40,987 bases of DNA from an uncultured Chloroflexota bacterium (GTDB lineage: Bacteria > Chloroflexota > Anaerolineae > UBA4142 > SHND01): positions 1-40,987 of the forward strand of contig CALMZO010000420.1 in assembly GCA_937870825.1 (NCBI GenBank), written 5' to 3'. This document shows, piece by piece, positions 18,481-26,702 of the stretch. The notes below the pieces were generated by a model. It was not told where the DNA came from. It ran no database searches and saw only the letters and a list, made by a program, of their open reading frames with translations. Within the stretch, counting starts at the first letter, position 1, and every line of letters begins with the position of its first letter. The translations under genes were made by a program, and so were the position numbers.

Positions 18481-19124
18481 TGCAGCCGCGAATCAATCTC
18501 GGAGTTTTGCTGCGTCGGCAACTGTTTCCGGTGGGATTGGCAATCGGAGTCGGTCTTATTGTCTTGCTTGGACAATTCCTCGCCAATGAGACGTTGGCGA
18601 ATATCGTGAATGTTCTGGTCGCGTGGGGCGCGATTGTCGCGGCGTTCGCGCTGCTGCTCGGATTGGCGAATCTCGTCGTTTTTCATGTACAGCGTATTCT
18701 GAAACGCGAAGCACAGATGCCGTTTTCGATTTTGATTCTCGTTACTGCGCTGGTTGTATTTTTGTTGGTCCTGCCGTCGGGTGGAACGGATGCGTCAGCG
18801 CAATGGGTGCTGCGATATATTTATCAACCTCTTGAAGCATCGTTCCTCGCGCTGTTGGTCTTTTTCATTGCCACCGCAATGTATCGCGCGCTGCGCGTCC
18901 GCACGTGGGAGATGGCACTCTTTGCCCTCTCCGCGCTCGTGGTCCTCATTGGTTCTGTGCCATTCACACAAATTTTGTCGCCGTTGATTCCCGAAGCCCG
19001 CGATTGGGTGATGAATGTTCCCGCCGTCGCGGGCGTGCGCGGGATTTTACTCGGCGTCGCGCTCGGCATCATCGCCACAGGCCTACGTCTGCTCACCGGG
19101 ATTGACCGTCCCTATTCCGAGTAA
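18480..19124 (+). CDS. Polytopic membrane protein, 214 residues
   Basis: Six hydrophobic segments (about 15-33, 38-60, 78-98, 108-128, 138-160 and 183-203) make up nearly the whole protein. There is no recognisable catalytic or transport motif. It overlaps the DUF6754-like gene by one base and ends 9 bases before the zinc-ribbon gene, so the three are one transcription unit. It probably forms a membrane complex with its neighbours; that is inference from gene coupling only. Confidence 0.85.
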   Translation: MQPRINLGVLLRRQLFPVGLAIGVGLIVLLGQFLANETLANIVNVLVAWGAIVAAFALLLGLANLVVFHVQRILKREAQMPFSILILVTALVVFLLVLPSGGTDASAQWVLRYIYQPLEASFLALLVFFIATAMYRALRVRTWEMALFALSALVVLIGSVPFTQILSPLIPEARDWVMNVPAVAGVRGILLGVALGIIATGLRLLTGIDRPYSE

Positions 19125-19133
19125 CCTGTCACC

Positions 19134-22100
19134 ATGATTTATTGTCCGCAATGCGGCACTCCCAACAAGCCGAACAGTAAATTTTGTAAAAACTGTGCGG
19201 CGGTGTTGATGCCGTCCACCGATGTGCGCTGTCCGATTTGTGGAACGTTGAATCCACAAAGCGCGGCATCGTGTTCGAATTGCGGCACGCGTTTGACGAC
19301 GACGGCAACCGCGCCTTCCGACAAAACCACTCCGGCGGACACACCTGAAACGATTACGCCGTTCAATCCACCGGAACTCGCGCCGGACGAAACAGAAAGC
19401 GCGCGCGACGAATCTGAGCCGCCGCAGACCTCGCGCCCATCGTTTTCGCGTCCGTCGTCGGAATGGCTCAAGCGCGTGCAGAGAACACCGCCGCCCGAAA
19501 CGCCGGCAAATACCTCATCCCCCCCCCCCGCTACAAGCTCTTTGAATCCGGCTGTGCCGGAGTGGCTGCGCGAGATTCAAGCCGAAGCAGAAAAACAAGC
19601 CGCAACCGAAAAGCAGGTTGCGGCCGAACGCGCTGCCCAACAAGAGCTTACCAGGCAAGAACCCGTCGCGCCTGCCAAGCCGCAGTTGAGTGAAATCAAA
19701 CTCACGGGCGACGATTACGATTACAGCGACATAGGCGGACAAGTCACCGACGAAATGAAAGCCGCACTGGAAGCGAACGCGGCAAGTGTGCAATCGGTGG
19801 ATGACGAAATTGCATTGGCGCGCAAATTGTTGGGGCTTGACGTTGAAGCAACGCCCACCCCCGCACCAATGATTCCCGAGCCTGTCGGAAAAATTGAGAC
19901 GCCTGCGCCACCCAAAACGCAGTTGAGTGAAATCAAACTCACGGGCGACGATTACGATTACAGCGACGTTGGCGGCGAAGTGACTGATGAAATGAAAGCC
20001 GCGTTGGAAGCGAACGCGAGCAAGGTGCAATCGGTGGACGATGAAATTGCATTGGCGCGCAAATTGTTGGGCTTGGAGGTGGAACAGGAAACGGTTTCGC
20101 TCCCCATGCCTGCTGTTGCGGAACCTGTTGCAGAAATTGAAAGACCACAACCGCCCGCAGCGCAAATTGAAACGCCAACCGTTCAAGAACCCATTGCGCG
20201 TTCTGAAAAAATTGCGACAGCTCCGCAAGTTGAAACACCCGTAACATTGCAAGAACCGATACAAGCCGAACCTCCCGCGCCGCGCGAACCCGTTGCCACG
20301 ATTCCACACGCGCCCCCGCCTGCACCACCCAAGCCGCAGTTGAGTGAAATCAAACTCACGGGCGACGATTACGATTACAGCGACATAGGCGGACAAGTCA
20401 CCGACGAAATGAAAGCCGCACTGGAAGCGAACGCGGCAAGTGTGCAATCGGTGGATGACGAAATTGCATTGGCGCGCAAATTGTTGGGGCTTGACGTTGA
20501 AGCAACTCCTGTCGCAGCAGCGCCCCAAGAAAAACCTGCGCTGGAGACAAAATCAGCGGCTGCTGTCACTCCGGTTGAGCCCGCTCAAGAATTACCCGAC
20601 TGGCTTATTGCTCCCGCGTCAACTGCGGCAGCCGTTCCTGCCGACGCGCTCGCGGAAACATTGCAGGACAAACGCGAACCCGAAGCCGCACCGGAAATTC
20701 AAACCCCTTCAGCCGAAGCGTTGCCGTTCGAGACCGGGCGGGTTGCTGAGACCATTTCCGAATCGCCAGCCGCGCAAACGGTTGAACCGGCTCTTGCGGA
20801 AACCCTGCCGTTCGCGGAAACGGTTGCAGAAATTCCCAACCGGGAAATTCCGCGCGAACCGCCCGCCCAAGTTCCCGCTCGCGCGCCGCTTTTAGAAAGC
20901 GGCGAATTGCCGGAATGGCTGCGCGCACTGGCGCCGGAAGATTTGACGCAAGCCGAGCCGATGGCGGATGTGACGCAAGAGGGCGCGATGCCCGAATGGG
21001 TCAAAGAACTCGAGCCGAGCGCGGACGCAGGTGGAACAGGTGGGCTGTTGTCACGTCTGCCCGCGTTGGACGAGCAAGAACGGAATGACTTGCCCGACTG
21101 GCTGCGCGAACCAACAGAGCCGCCCCAAGAAAAACCCGAACCTGTTGCTGTCGAAGCCGAACCATCCCAAACGCCGCTGGAATTGCCCGACTGGTTCACG
21201 AGCGCACAGCCGGTTGGCGCAGGCGCACGTGACCCGTTCGAAGTCATTGAAACGAGCGGACCGCTCGCGGGCGTGAGTGGTATTTTGCCGCTCGCGGTGG
21301 CAATTGCCGAGCCACACACGTTGACGACGCCAACACCTGCGCGCAGTGACGGTGGACGCATTTTCCAAACCCTGCTCGCCGAACCATTGATTGCCGGAGC
21401 GAGTGTACGCCCACAGCAAAGCGCAAAACCATTTTTCACCGCGAACCATTTGCTGTACTTGCTCATTTTTTTCGCTGCGCTCGTTCCCTTGTTCTTGCCG
21501 CTTGACCAAGCGGGACTGGGACTCGACGCGTCGAACTCGGCAACCCCGTTGTTCTATGACCAATTGCGAAGCGTCCCCGCGAACAGTACGGTGCTGCTCG
21601 CGTTCGATTATTCCGCAGGCGAAGCGGTGGAACTCGACCCGGCAGCGCGGGCGATTGTGAATGATTTGGCGGCGCGGCGCGTGAATGTGATTGCATTGAG
21701 TTCGAATCCGAACGGCGCTACGATTGCGCAAAACATTTTGCAGCGCGCGCAAGAAAGCAATCCCAAATTTGTTTTTGTGAATGTCGGTTACATTCCCGGC
21801 AATGAAGCGGGCTTGCGTTTGTTGGCAAGCGGTTGGCTGCCCGCGAGTCATCAAGATGTGAATGGCGTCGCATGGGGCAGTTCGCCGTTGTCGAATCAAG
21901 TGCGCGGCATGGACGACCTCGCGCTAACTGTCATCCTCACGGGAACCGAAAACAATCTCAAGTGGTGGATGGAGCAAGTTCGCCCGCGCGTAAAATCGCC
22001 CATGGTCGCGGCGACGAGCGCGCTGCTCGAACCCCAAGCGCTCAATTACTTTAACGCGAAACAATTGCAAGCATCACTGCGCGGTCTGGCAGGCGCGGCT

Positions 22101-22235
22101 GAATTGGAACTTTTGACGAATACGGCAGGACAAGCGGTCAAGACCGTGGACGCGTTGTCGTTCGTCAGTTTGCTGCTCGCGGGAATTATCATCGCCGCGA
22201 ACGTGATGCTGTTGATGCGGCGAAGCACAAAGTAA
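19134..22235 (+). CDS. Double zinc-ribbon membrane protein with acidic repeats (1033 residues)
   Basis: Two zinc ribbons open the protein: C4-x2-C7/C18-x2-C21 and C33-x2-C36/C47-x2-C50. A long low-complexity region rich in P, E, A and T follows. It carries three repeats of about 55 residues (about 183-240, 262-314 and 401-458) built around SEIKLTGDDYDYSDIGG and DDEIALARKLLGL. It also carries seven short motifs of the type PEWL/PDWL/SEWL. A membrane segment lies near 772-792 (LLYLLIFFAALVPLFLPL). It leads to a folded domain (about 810-1000; LLAFDYSAGEAVELDPAAR, then VIALSSNPNGATIAQNIL). A last membrane segment is at about 1008-1028. The ribbons should be cytoplasmic. Function is unknown; the layout suggests a scaffold that recruits partners through the repeats. 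Confidence 0.9.
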   Translation: MIYCPQCGTPNKPNSKFCKNCAAVLMPSTDVRCPICGTLNPQSAASCSNCGTRLTTTATAPSDKTTPADTPETITPFNPPELAPDETESARDESEPPQTSRPSFSRPSSEWLKRVQRTPPPETPANTSSPPPATSSLNPAVPEWLREIQAEAEKQAATEKQVAAERAAQQELTRQEPVAPAKPQLSEIKLTGDDYDYSDIGGQVTDEMKAALEANAASVQSVDDEIALARKLLGLDVEATPTPAPMIPEPVGKIETPAPPKTQLSEIKLTGDDYDYSDVGGEVTDEMKAALEANASKVQSVDDEIALARKLLGLEVEQETVSLPMPAVAEPVAEIERPQPPAAQIETPTVQEPIARSEKIATAPQVETPVTLQEPIQAEPPAPREPVATIPHAPPPAPPKPQLSEIKLTGDDYDYSDIGGQVTDEMKAALEANAASVQSVDDEIALARKLLGLDVEATPVAAAPQEKPALETKSAAAVTPVEPAQELPDWLIAPASTAAAVPADALAETLQDKREPEAAPEIQTPSAEALPFETGRVAETISESPAAQTVEPALAETLPFAETVAEIPNREIPREPPAQVPARAPLLESGELPEWLRALAPEDLTQAEPMADVTQEGAMPEWVKELEPSADAGGTGGLLSRLPALDEQERNDLPDWLREPTEPPQEKPEPVAVEAEPSQTPLELPDWFTSAQPVGAGARDPFEVIETSGPLAGVSGILPLAVAIAEPHTLTTPTPARSDGGRIFQTLLAEPLIAGASVRPQQSAKPFFTANHLLYLLIFFAALVPLFLPLDQAGLGLDASNSATPLFYDQLRSVPANSTVLLAFDYSAGEAVELDPAARAIVNDLAARRVNVIALSSNPNGATIAQNILQRAQESNPKFVFVNVGYIPGNEAGLRLLASGWLPASHQDVNGVAWGSSPLSNQVRGMDDLALTVILTGTENNLKWWMEQVRPRVKSPMVAATSALLEPQALNYFNAKQLQASLRGLAGAAELELLTNTAGQAVKTVDALSFVSLLLAGIIIAANVMLLMRRSTK
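19519..19529 (+). repeat. Eleven-base C homopolymer in the zinc-ribbon gene
   Basis: Eleven consecutive C encode the prolines of SSPPPATSS near residue 130. A slip would end the protein after the zinc ribbons and before all later domains. Confidence 0.9.
19675..19852 (+). repeat. 178-base direct repeat, copy 1
   Basis: This stretch is identical base for base to 20329-20506, by direct comparison. It encodes the first acidic repeat of the zinc-ribbon protein. The intervening copy near 19918-20075 is clearly diverged. Confidence 0.95.
20329..20506 (+). repeat. 178-base direct repeat, copy 2
   Basis: This is identical to 19675-19852, offset by 654 bases (218 codons). It encodes the third acidic repeat. 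Recombination between the copies would delete 218 codons in frame. Confidence 0.95.
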
Positions 22236-22288
22236 TCAGTCATCAGAATTCAGTATTCAGTCGAGTCACTGGTTACTGATTACTGATT
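22231..22288. repeat. Heptamer hairpin, AGTAATC class
   Basis: The left arm has four 7-base units (AGTAATC, AGTCATC, AGAATTC, AGTATTC). The right arm has three inverted units (ACTGGTT, ACTGATT, ACTGATT). It contains the stop codon of the zinc-ribbon gene (22233-22235) and ends 11 bases before the next gene. The same class recurs at 31121-31183. Confidence 0.9.
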
Positions 22289-22299
22289 GCTGGAACGAA

Positions 22300-23022
22300 A
22301 TGGATTTTCTCTTTACCGATGCGATTGGCGTTTGGGTTGCAGCGCTATTGACGATATTCGTCTTTAGTTATTTATTACGCGGCGTCGCGGGGTTCGATTT
22401 CGATTTGTTGTTTCGCGTCGCGTCCGCGCTGCTTGTCGGTACGGCAGTTGGATATATCAGTGCGGTGGTCATTCAAAATGTGCTGTTGCCCTTGATTCCT
22501 CATTTGGTGAATGATATTTCGGTATTGGCTGAGGACATCGGGAGCTTGGGAAAATGGTTGGTGCTGCTCCTGGATGTACTACCGATCTTTCTCGGCATCA
22601 CCCTTTTTATCAAGCTGCTGCCAAATTTTCGAACGACGACAATCAGCAACCTGGGACTCGCGTATTTGTTCGGACTCGGCGCGGCGTTGGCGATTGGCGG
22701 CGCGTTAGCGGGCGCGCTGGTGCCGCAGCTCACCGCGACGATGCTGCAAGTCACACCGCCGGGCGACGATTGGAGTTGGGTCAATTCGCTGTTGATTGTC
22801 ATTGGCACGCTCGGAACTTTTCTCGCGTTTCGTTTCATTCAACCCGGTCCGCGTACATGGCAGCGCGCGTATGACATGGTGACGCGCGGCTGGGGCACCA
22901 TCGGGCGCGCGTTTTTGATGATTACGTTTGGCGCGCTGCTCGCGTCATTAATTGCTGCGCGTGTGTCTGCGTTGGTGGGGCAATTGTATTTTCTGCTGCA
23001 CGACGTCTTGAACCTCATTTAG
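22300..23022 (+). CDS. Polytopic membrane protein, 240 residues
   Basis: The protein has about six hydrophobic segments (about 10-30, 35-60, 85-108, 118-142, 160-180 and 205-235). No conserved polar motif suggests a transported substrate. ATG 22300 has only a weak GGA upstream. The next gene starts 3 bases after its stop, so it is coupled to the MutL-like gene. It is a second polytopic protein in the cluster, different in sequence from the 214-residue one. Confidence 0.85.
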   Translation: MDFLFTDAIGVWVAALLTIFVFSYLLRGVAGFDFDLLFRVASALLVGTAVGYISAVVIQNVLLPLIPHLVNDISVLAEDIGSLGKWLVLLLDVLPIFLGITLFIKLLPNFRTTTISNLGLAYLFGLGAALAIGGALAGALVPQLTATMLQVTPPGDDWSWVNSLLIVIGTLGTFLAFRFIQPGPRTWQRAYDMVTRGWGTIGRAFLMITFGALLASLIAARVSALVGQLYFLLHDVLNLI

Positions 23023-23025
23023 AAA

Positions 23026-24834
23026 ATGGCTGACCTTCCTGTTTCCATTCTTGTTGCCGATGTGGGCGCGGTGGCGACCAAAGTCGGACTGATTGACCTT
23101 GTGGCGGGCGAATATCGTCTCGTGGGCGCGACGCGCACGCTCAGTACGGTGGACGCGCCGTACGACGACATGATGCTCGGCGTGCGTCAAGCCATCATGC
23201 AGCTCGAAGCATTGACGGGGCGGCGTTTTTTGAACGCGGAAAATGCGCTCATCAAACCGACGCGCATTGACGGCGACGGTTCGGACGCGTTCGTCGCGGT
23301 GACGAGCGCGGGTTTGCCACTCCACACCGTCGTCATCGGGCTCTCGCGCGATTATTCGGTGGCAAGCGCACAGCAAGCGGTCAACAGTACGTATGCGGTT
23401 GTCGAACACACGATTGCGGTGGATGAAGAATCGGGACGTTGGGGCACGACGGCGAGCGACGGGCGCGCGGGCGGCGCGAGCGCGGCGGTGGAAAAACTCG
23501 CGACGTTGAAACCCGATTTGGTTGTGATGGTGGGCGGGATTGACGGCGGCGCGGTAGCGCCCTTGCGCGAAATGGCAAACATTGTCGCGGCGGTTGGCGC
23601 GGCGATGGACGAATCGCAAAGACCGCTCGTCATTTTCGCGGGCAATCGGGAAGCGCGGGGCCAGGTGGCGGAACGCATCGGCGGCTTGATGCAAGTGAGC
23701 ATGGTGGACAATGTGCTGCCGTCCCTGGACCGTTTGAATCCGGCGCCGCTGCAAGCCGAAATCGAAACCCTGTATCGCAAACGCCAAATTGAGACACTCC
23801 CCGGTTTTGATAAACTCGCGGCATGGTCCGAAAAAGGCGTGATGACGACGGCGGACTCGTACACACGTGTGGCGGAATATCTCGCGCGCAAGTATCAATT
23901 GCGCGTGCTGGCGCTCGACCTCGGCGCGGGCGCGACGACGATGATTCGCGCCGACAGCGCGGACATGAAGCGCGCAATTGTGGAAGAACTTTCCGTCGGG
24001 TACGGCTTGGATGCGCTGCTGCAACGTGTTGAGATTGATGAGATTTTGAAATGGCTGCCCCAGCCGTTTGAAACGATGGAGGTGCACGCGCAGTTGTTGA
24101 ATCAAGCCGTGCATCCGTACAGTGTGCCGATACGCTGGCAAGACGTAACCGCGTTGAATGCAGCGGGACGCGAAATTTTGAAACACACCGCGCAGGTGTG
24201 GGCAAATCAAGTGCGGACCCGTGACCCGATGGTGGGGAATGACGGCGCGAACCATTTGAGCGCGCCGAGTGAATTGCAAGAATGTGATTTGATTTTGTTG
24301 AGCGGCGCGCCGATTGCGCGCGGCAGCAAACCGACTGCGCTGTTGTTGATGCTGCTCGACGCGCTCGACGTGCGTGGAATTTTTTCGGTTGCAGCCGACA
24401 GCGTCGGACTCGTCCCCGCGATGGGCGCGGTTGCCGCCATCAATCCCGAAGCGGCAGCGCAAGCATTGGAAAATGATTGCCTCGTCACATGGGGAACGGT
24501 GTTCGTCCCCGACATTGCCGTACGCGCGGGCGAACCCGTCGTCTTGAATGTTCAGGTGGAACCGTCACGCGGCGGAAAATTGGAAGCCGATGTGAAATTT
24601 GGTTCGCTTGAATTGATTCCGCTCGGCGAAGGCGAAAAAGCGAACGTGGAATTGCGCGCGGGGCGCGGCGTCACGTGGGGCAGAAATATCAGGGGCAATG
24701 TGTTCAAGCGCGAAGTACAAGGCGGCACGGTCGGGCTGATGATTGACGCGCGCGGGCGCCCCTTGCCGCTCGACGAAAATCGGGAACGTCAACGCGCCAA
24801 AGTGCAGCAATGGATGTGGGAGGCAGGCGCGTGA
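23026..24834 (+). CDS. MutL-type (glutamate mutase L family) ASKHA protein
   Basis: This 602-residue protein belongs to the family named after the mutL gene of clostridial glutamate mutase operons; it is unrelated to mismatch-repair MutL. It has the acetate/sugar kinase-Hsp70-actin signatures ILVADVGAVATKVGLIDLV at the N terminus and VLALDLGAGATTMI near 300-313. Both resemble phosphate-binding loops of nucleotide-binding ASKHA proteins. VVMVGGIDGG and LILLSGAPIARG are further family landmarks. No mutase subunit genes are in the window, so a role in B12-enzyme reactivation is doubtful here. It overlaps the next gene as GTGA. It is cytoplasmic, and is probably an ATPase acting with the surrounding membrane proteins. 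Confidence 0.9.
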   Translation: MADLPVSILVADVGAVATKVGLIDLVAGEYRLVGATRTLSTVDAPYDDMMLGVRQAIMQLEALTGRRFLNAENALIKPTRIDGDGSDAFVAVTSAGLPLHTVVIGLSRDYSVASAQQAVNSTYAVVEHTIAVDEESGRWGTTASDGRAGGASAAVEKLATLKPDLVVMVGGIDGGAVAPLREMANIVAAVGAAMDESQRPLVIFAGNREARGQVAERIGGLMQVSMVDNVLPSLDRLNPAPLQAEIETLYRKRQIETLPGFDKLAAWSEKGVMTTADSYTRVAEYLARKYQLRVLALDLGAGATTMIRADSADMKRAIVEELSVGYGLDALLQRVEIDEILKWLPQPFETMEVHAQLLNQAVHPYSVPIRWQDVTALNAAGREILKHTAQVWANQVRTRDPMVGNDGANHLSAPSELQECDLILLSGAPIARGSKPTALLLMLLDALDVRGIFSVAADSVGLVPAMGAVAAINPEAAAQALENDCLVTWGTVFVPDIAVRAGEPVVLNVQVEPSRGGKLEADVKFGSLELIPLGEGEKANVELRAGRGVTWGRNIRGNVFKREVQGGTVGLMIDARGRPLPLDENRERQRAKVQQWMWEAGA

Positions 24835-25934
24835 TTGAGTTTATTCCTCAGCTCCCCGAATCGCGCGTGGCGACGACGGCGCGCTTTCGCCGCGAACGCC
24901 GTTTGCCGATTCCGGGTGAGGTCTCCGGCGCGGTTGGTTTGCGCGTCGGCGCGCAAGATGTGATTGCGCGCGCGTATCCGCCCAAGATTCGACGCGCGCT
25001 GTCCTTGACGCGCGTCATCGGCGTGAATGAGGCGGAGGTGCCGAAACGTTTGTTGAAACAAGTGGGCGACCCCGTTGAAGCGCGCGAAATCATTATTGCC
25101 AAGCCCATCAATTTTGGCACGGCGCGTTTGGTGTACAAAGCCCCCGAAGCGGGACAGATTGCGGCGATTCAAGGCAGCTGGATGATTTTGGATATTTACG
25201 ATACGCCGCTCGAAGTGCTGGCGCTCTATCGCGGCAACATTGTCAGCGTCACACCGCGTATGGGCGCGGTGATTGAAGCGCAAGGCGCGTTGATTCAAGG
25301 CGCGTGGGGGTCGGGCAAAGACGCGGTGGGTGTGATAAAATGGTTTTCGAAAACTGCCGAGGGCATTCTCGACGCAGAAGATTTGGAGGCGGACACCCGC
25401 GGAACCATTTTGGTCGCCGGACGCGGCATCACCCGCGCGGCGCTCGTACGCGCAGATGAACTGCGGGCAGCGGGCATCGTCGCCGGTTCACTGCTGCCGG
25501 AGTTGCGAACGCTCGCGGGTTCGCTCCGAGTGCCCGTGATGGTGACAGAAGGCTTTGGCGAAATTCCGATGAGCGCGCCGGTGTTTGAACTCCTGAACGC
25601 GCTGAACGGCAAAGAAGCGGCCATCAGCGCGCATTACGAACCGCGCGGACGTCACGCGGCGCGTCCGGAATTGTTTGTGCCGCTGGTCGTCAGCCGAATG
25701 CAGCAGTCAGACCAGGTTGCCGAAGCGGACCGTCCGCAAGTCAAGGGCGGAGCAGTGGTGCGCGGAACGGCAGCGCCAAACCTGGGACGCGTGGGAATTC
25801 TCCCGAACGATTTTCTTTTGCAATGGATTGCTACGGATGCCGGTACCCAATTGCCCGGTGTGCATGTGGAATGGAACGACAGCCCCGGTACGCGCGAAAC
25901 GGTGCCGTGGACAAATTTAGAGTTGATTGGCTAA
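24831..25934 (+). CDS. Protein of unknown function coupled to the MutL-like gene
   Basis: This 367-residue protein starts at GTG 24831, which overlaps the previous stop (GTGA) and follows GGGAGG; a start at 24810 is possible but lacks this. An N-terminal region rich in Arg leads to VGLRVGAQDVIARAYPPK and RLVYKAPEAGQIAAIQGSWM. The latter has the look of a barrel-sandwich (RnfC or lipoyl-like) beta domain. A Rossmann-like stretch follows (ILVAGRGITRAALVRADELR, then AAGIVAGSLLPEL). A small C-terminal domain (about 270-367) ends it. No membrane segment is present. It probably works directly with the MutL-like protein, judging only by translational coupling. Confidence 0.85.
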   Translation: MIEFIPQLPESRVATTARFRRERRLPIPGEVSGAVGLRVGAQDVIARAYPPKIRRALSLTRVIGVNEAEVPKRLLKQVGDPVEAREIIIAKPINFGTARLVYKAPEAGQIAAIQGSWMILDIYDTPLEVLALYRGNIVSVTPRMGAVIEAQGALIQGAWGSGKDAVGVIKWFSKTAEGILDAEDLEADTRGTILVAGRGITRAALVRADELRAAGIVAGSLLPELRTLAGSLRVPVMVTEGFGEIPMSAPVFELLNALNGKEAAISAHYEPRGRHAARPELFVPLVVSRMQQSDQVAEADRPQVKGGAVVRGTAAPNLGRVGILPNDFLLQWIATDAGTQLPGVHVEWNDSPGTRETVPWTNLELIG

Positions 25935-25943
25935 GCCAAGCTA

Positions 25944-26012
25944 AAAGTGCAAAGCGAAAAGCAAAAAGTGAGATAGTTCTTGACTTGAGCTTTGAGCTTG
26001 AAACTTTTAACT
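25944..26012. repeat. Heptamer hairpin, AAAGNNN class
   Basis: The left arm is four 7-base units (AAAGTGC, AAAGCGA, AAAGCAA, AAAGTGA; 25944-25971). The right arm is four inverted units (TTGAGCT, TTGAGCT, TGAAACT, TTTAACT; 25985-26012). The hairpin starts 9 bases after the previous stop and ends 3 bases before the GGAGG of the next gene. Confidence 0.9.
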
Positions 26013-26024
26013 GATGGAGGTTCT

Positions 26025-26534
26025 ATGGCAGAAGTTGCACCATCCGCCGGCGGCGGAGGCGGAAATCGAAACTTTTTGCTGATTATTGGCGGGCTGGCAG
26101 CATTGCTCTTTATCGGGCTGCTGGCGCTCGCCGCGATTTTCGTTTTGCCCGGACTTTTTGGCGGCGGTACCACAAACATTGCGGGCGTGACATCCACCCC
26201 GACACGCATTTCGATTCCCCCGACGCCGACGCGAACGCCGCAGCCATCGCCGACCCTGGTGGTCGCGCTCGTGAGTCCGGCGCCCGCAACCGCGACGGAA
26301 ACGGTCTCGCCGCTTGAAGAGACGGCAACGCCGATTGCGATTACCGCGACACCTGTTTTTATCACGGCGACCCCCGTCCCCGGAGCGGGTGTAACACCTG
26401 ACAAAGGCGGGCAAACGGGAAACAACAACGAATTGCCCAGTTCCGGTCTGGGCGAAGATTTGCTGCTGCTCTTGGGCGGCGGCATTGTGTTGCTGGGAAT
26501 CATCATCATTGCGCGTCGAATGCGCGCCGCGTAA
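26025..26534 (+). CDS. Membrane-anchored P/T-rich protein with sortase-like C terminus
   Basis: ATG 26025 is chosen because GGAGG lies 4 bases upstream, giving 169 residues. An N-terminal Gly-rich stretch is followed by a membrane segment (about 18-42), then a Thr/Pro-rich region (about 55-125). The C terminus reads LPSSGLGED, then a hydrophobic stretch, then RRMRAA. That is the architecture of a sortase sorting signal, with LPSSG in place of LPXTG. No sortase gene is in the window. It is the last gene of the plus-strand cluster, with a terminator about 100 bases downstream. A surface role is inferred; the N-terminal segment could be a signal anchor instead of a cleaved peptide. Confidence 0.85.
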   Translation: MAEVAPSAGGGGGNRNFLLIIGGLAALLFIGLLALAAIFVLPGLFGGGTTNIAGVTSTPTRISIPPTPTRTPQPSPTLVVALVSPAPATATETVSPLEETATPIAITATPVFITATPVPGAGVTPDKGGQTGNNNELPSSGLGEDLLLLLGGGIVLLGIIIIARRMRAA

Positions 26535-26630
26535 CGCCGATTCATCGTCTGCGATTGTCACCAACCTTCGACACGAATTGTCGCAAGGATAATTTTTTAC
26601 GCCCCCGAAACTTGCAACTATACGAAACAC

Positions 26631-26662
26631 AAAACCCAACGGTATTTTTCCGTTGGGTTTTT
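26631..26662. terminator. Bidirectional rho-independent terminator between convergent operons
   Basis: AAACCCAACGG (26632-26642) pairs perfectly with CCGTTGGGTTT (26650-26660) around a 7-base loop. A T-rich tract follows on the plus strand and TTTTGTGTTT follows on the minus strand. It separates the plus-strand cluster from the leftward tungstate operon. Confidence 0.95.
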
Positions 26663-26702
26663 ATTTTAATTTTTAGAAAAAAATTTTTGCCGCGCGCGGA
26701 CG

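Noticed and set aside
22948..24462. Long minus-strand reading opposite the MutL-like gene (504 codons)
   Set aside because: The plus frame has clear family motifs and coupled neighbours; the minus frame is His/Arg-rich with no motif.
23026..24834. DNA mismatch repair MutL
   Set aside because: The sequence has ASKHA-type loops and none of the GHKL ATPase motifs of repair MutL; only the name is shared.
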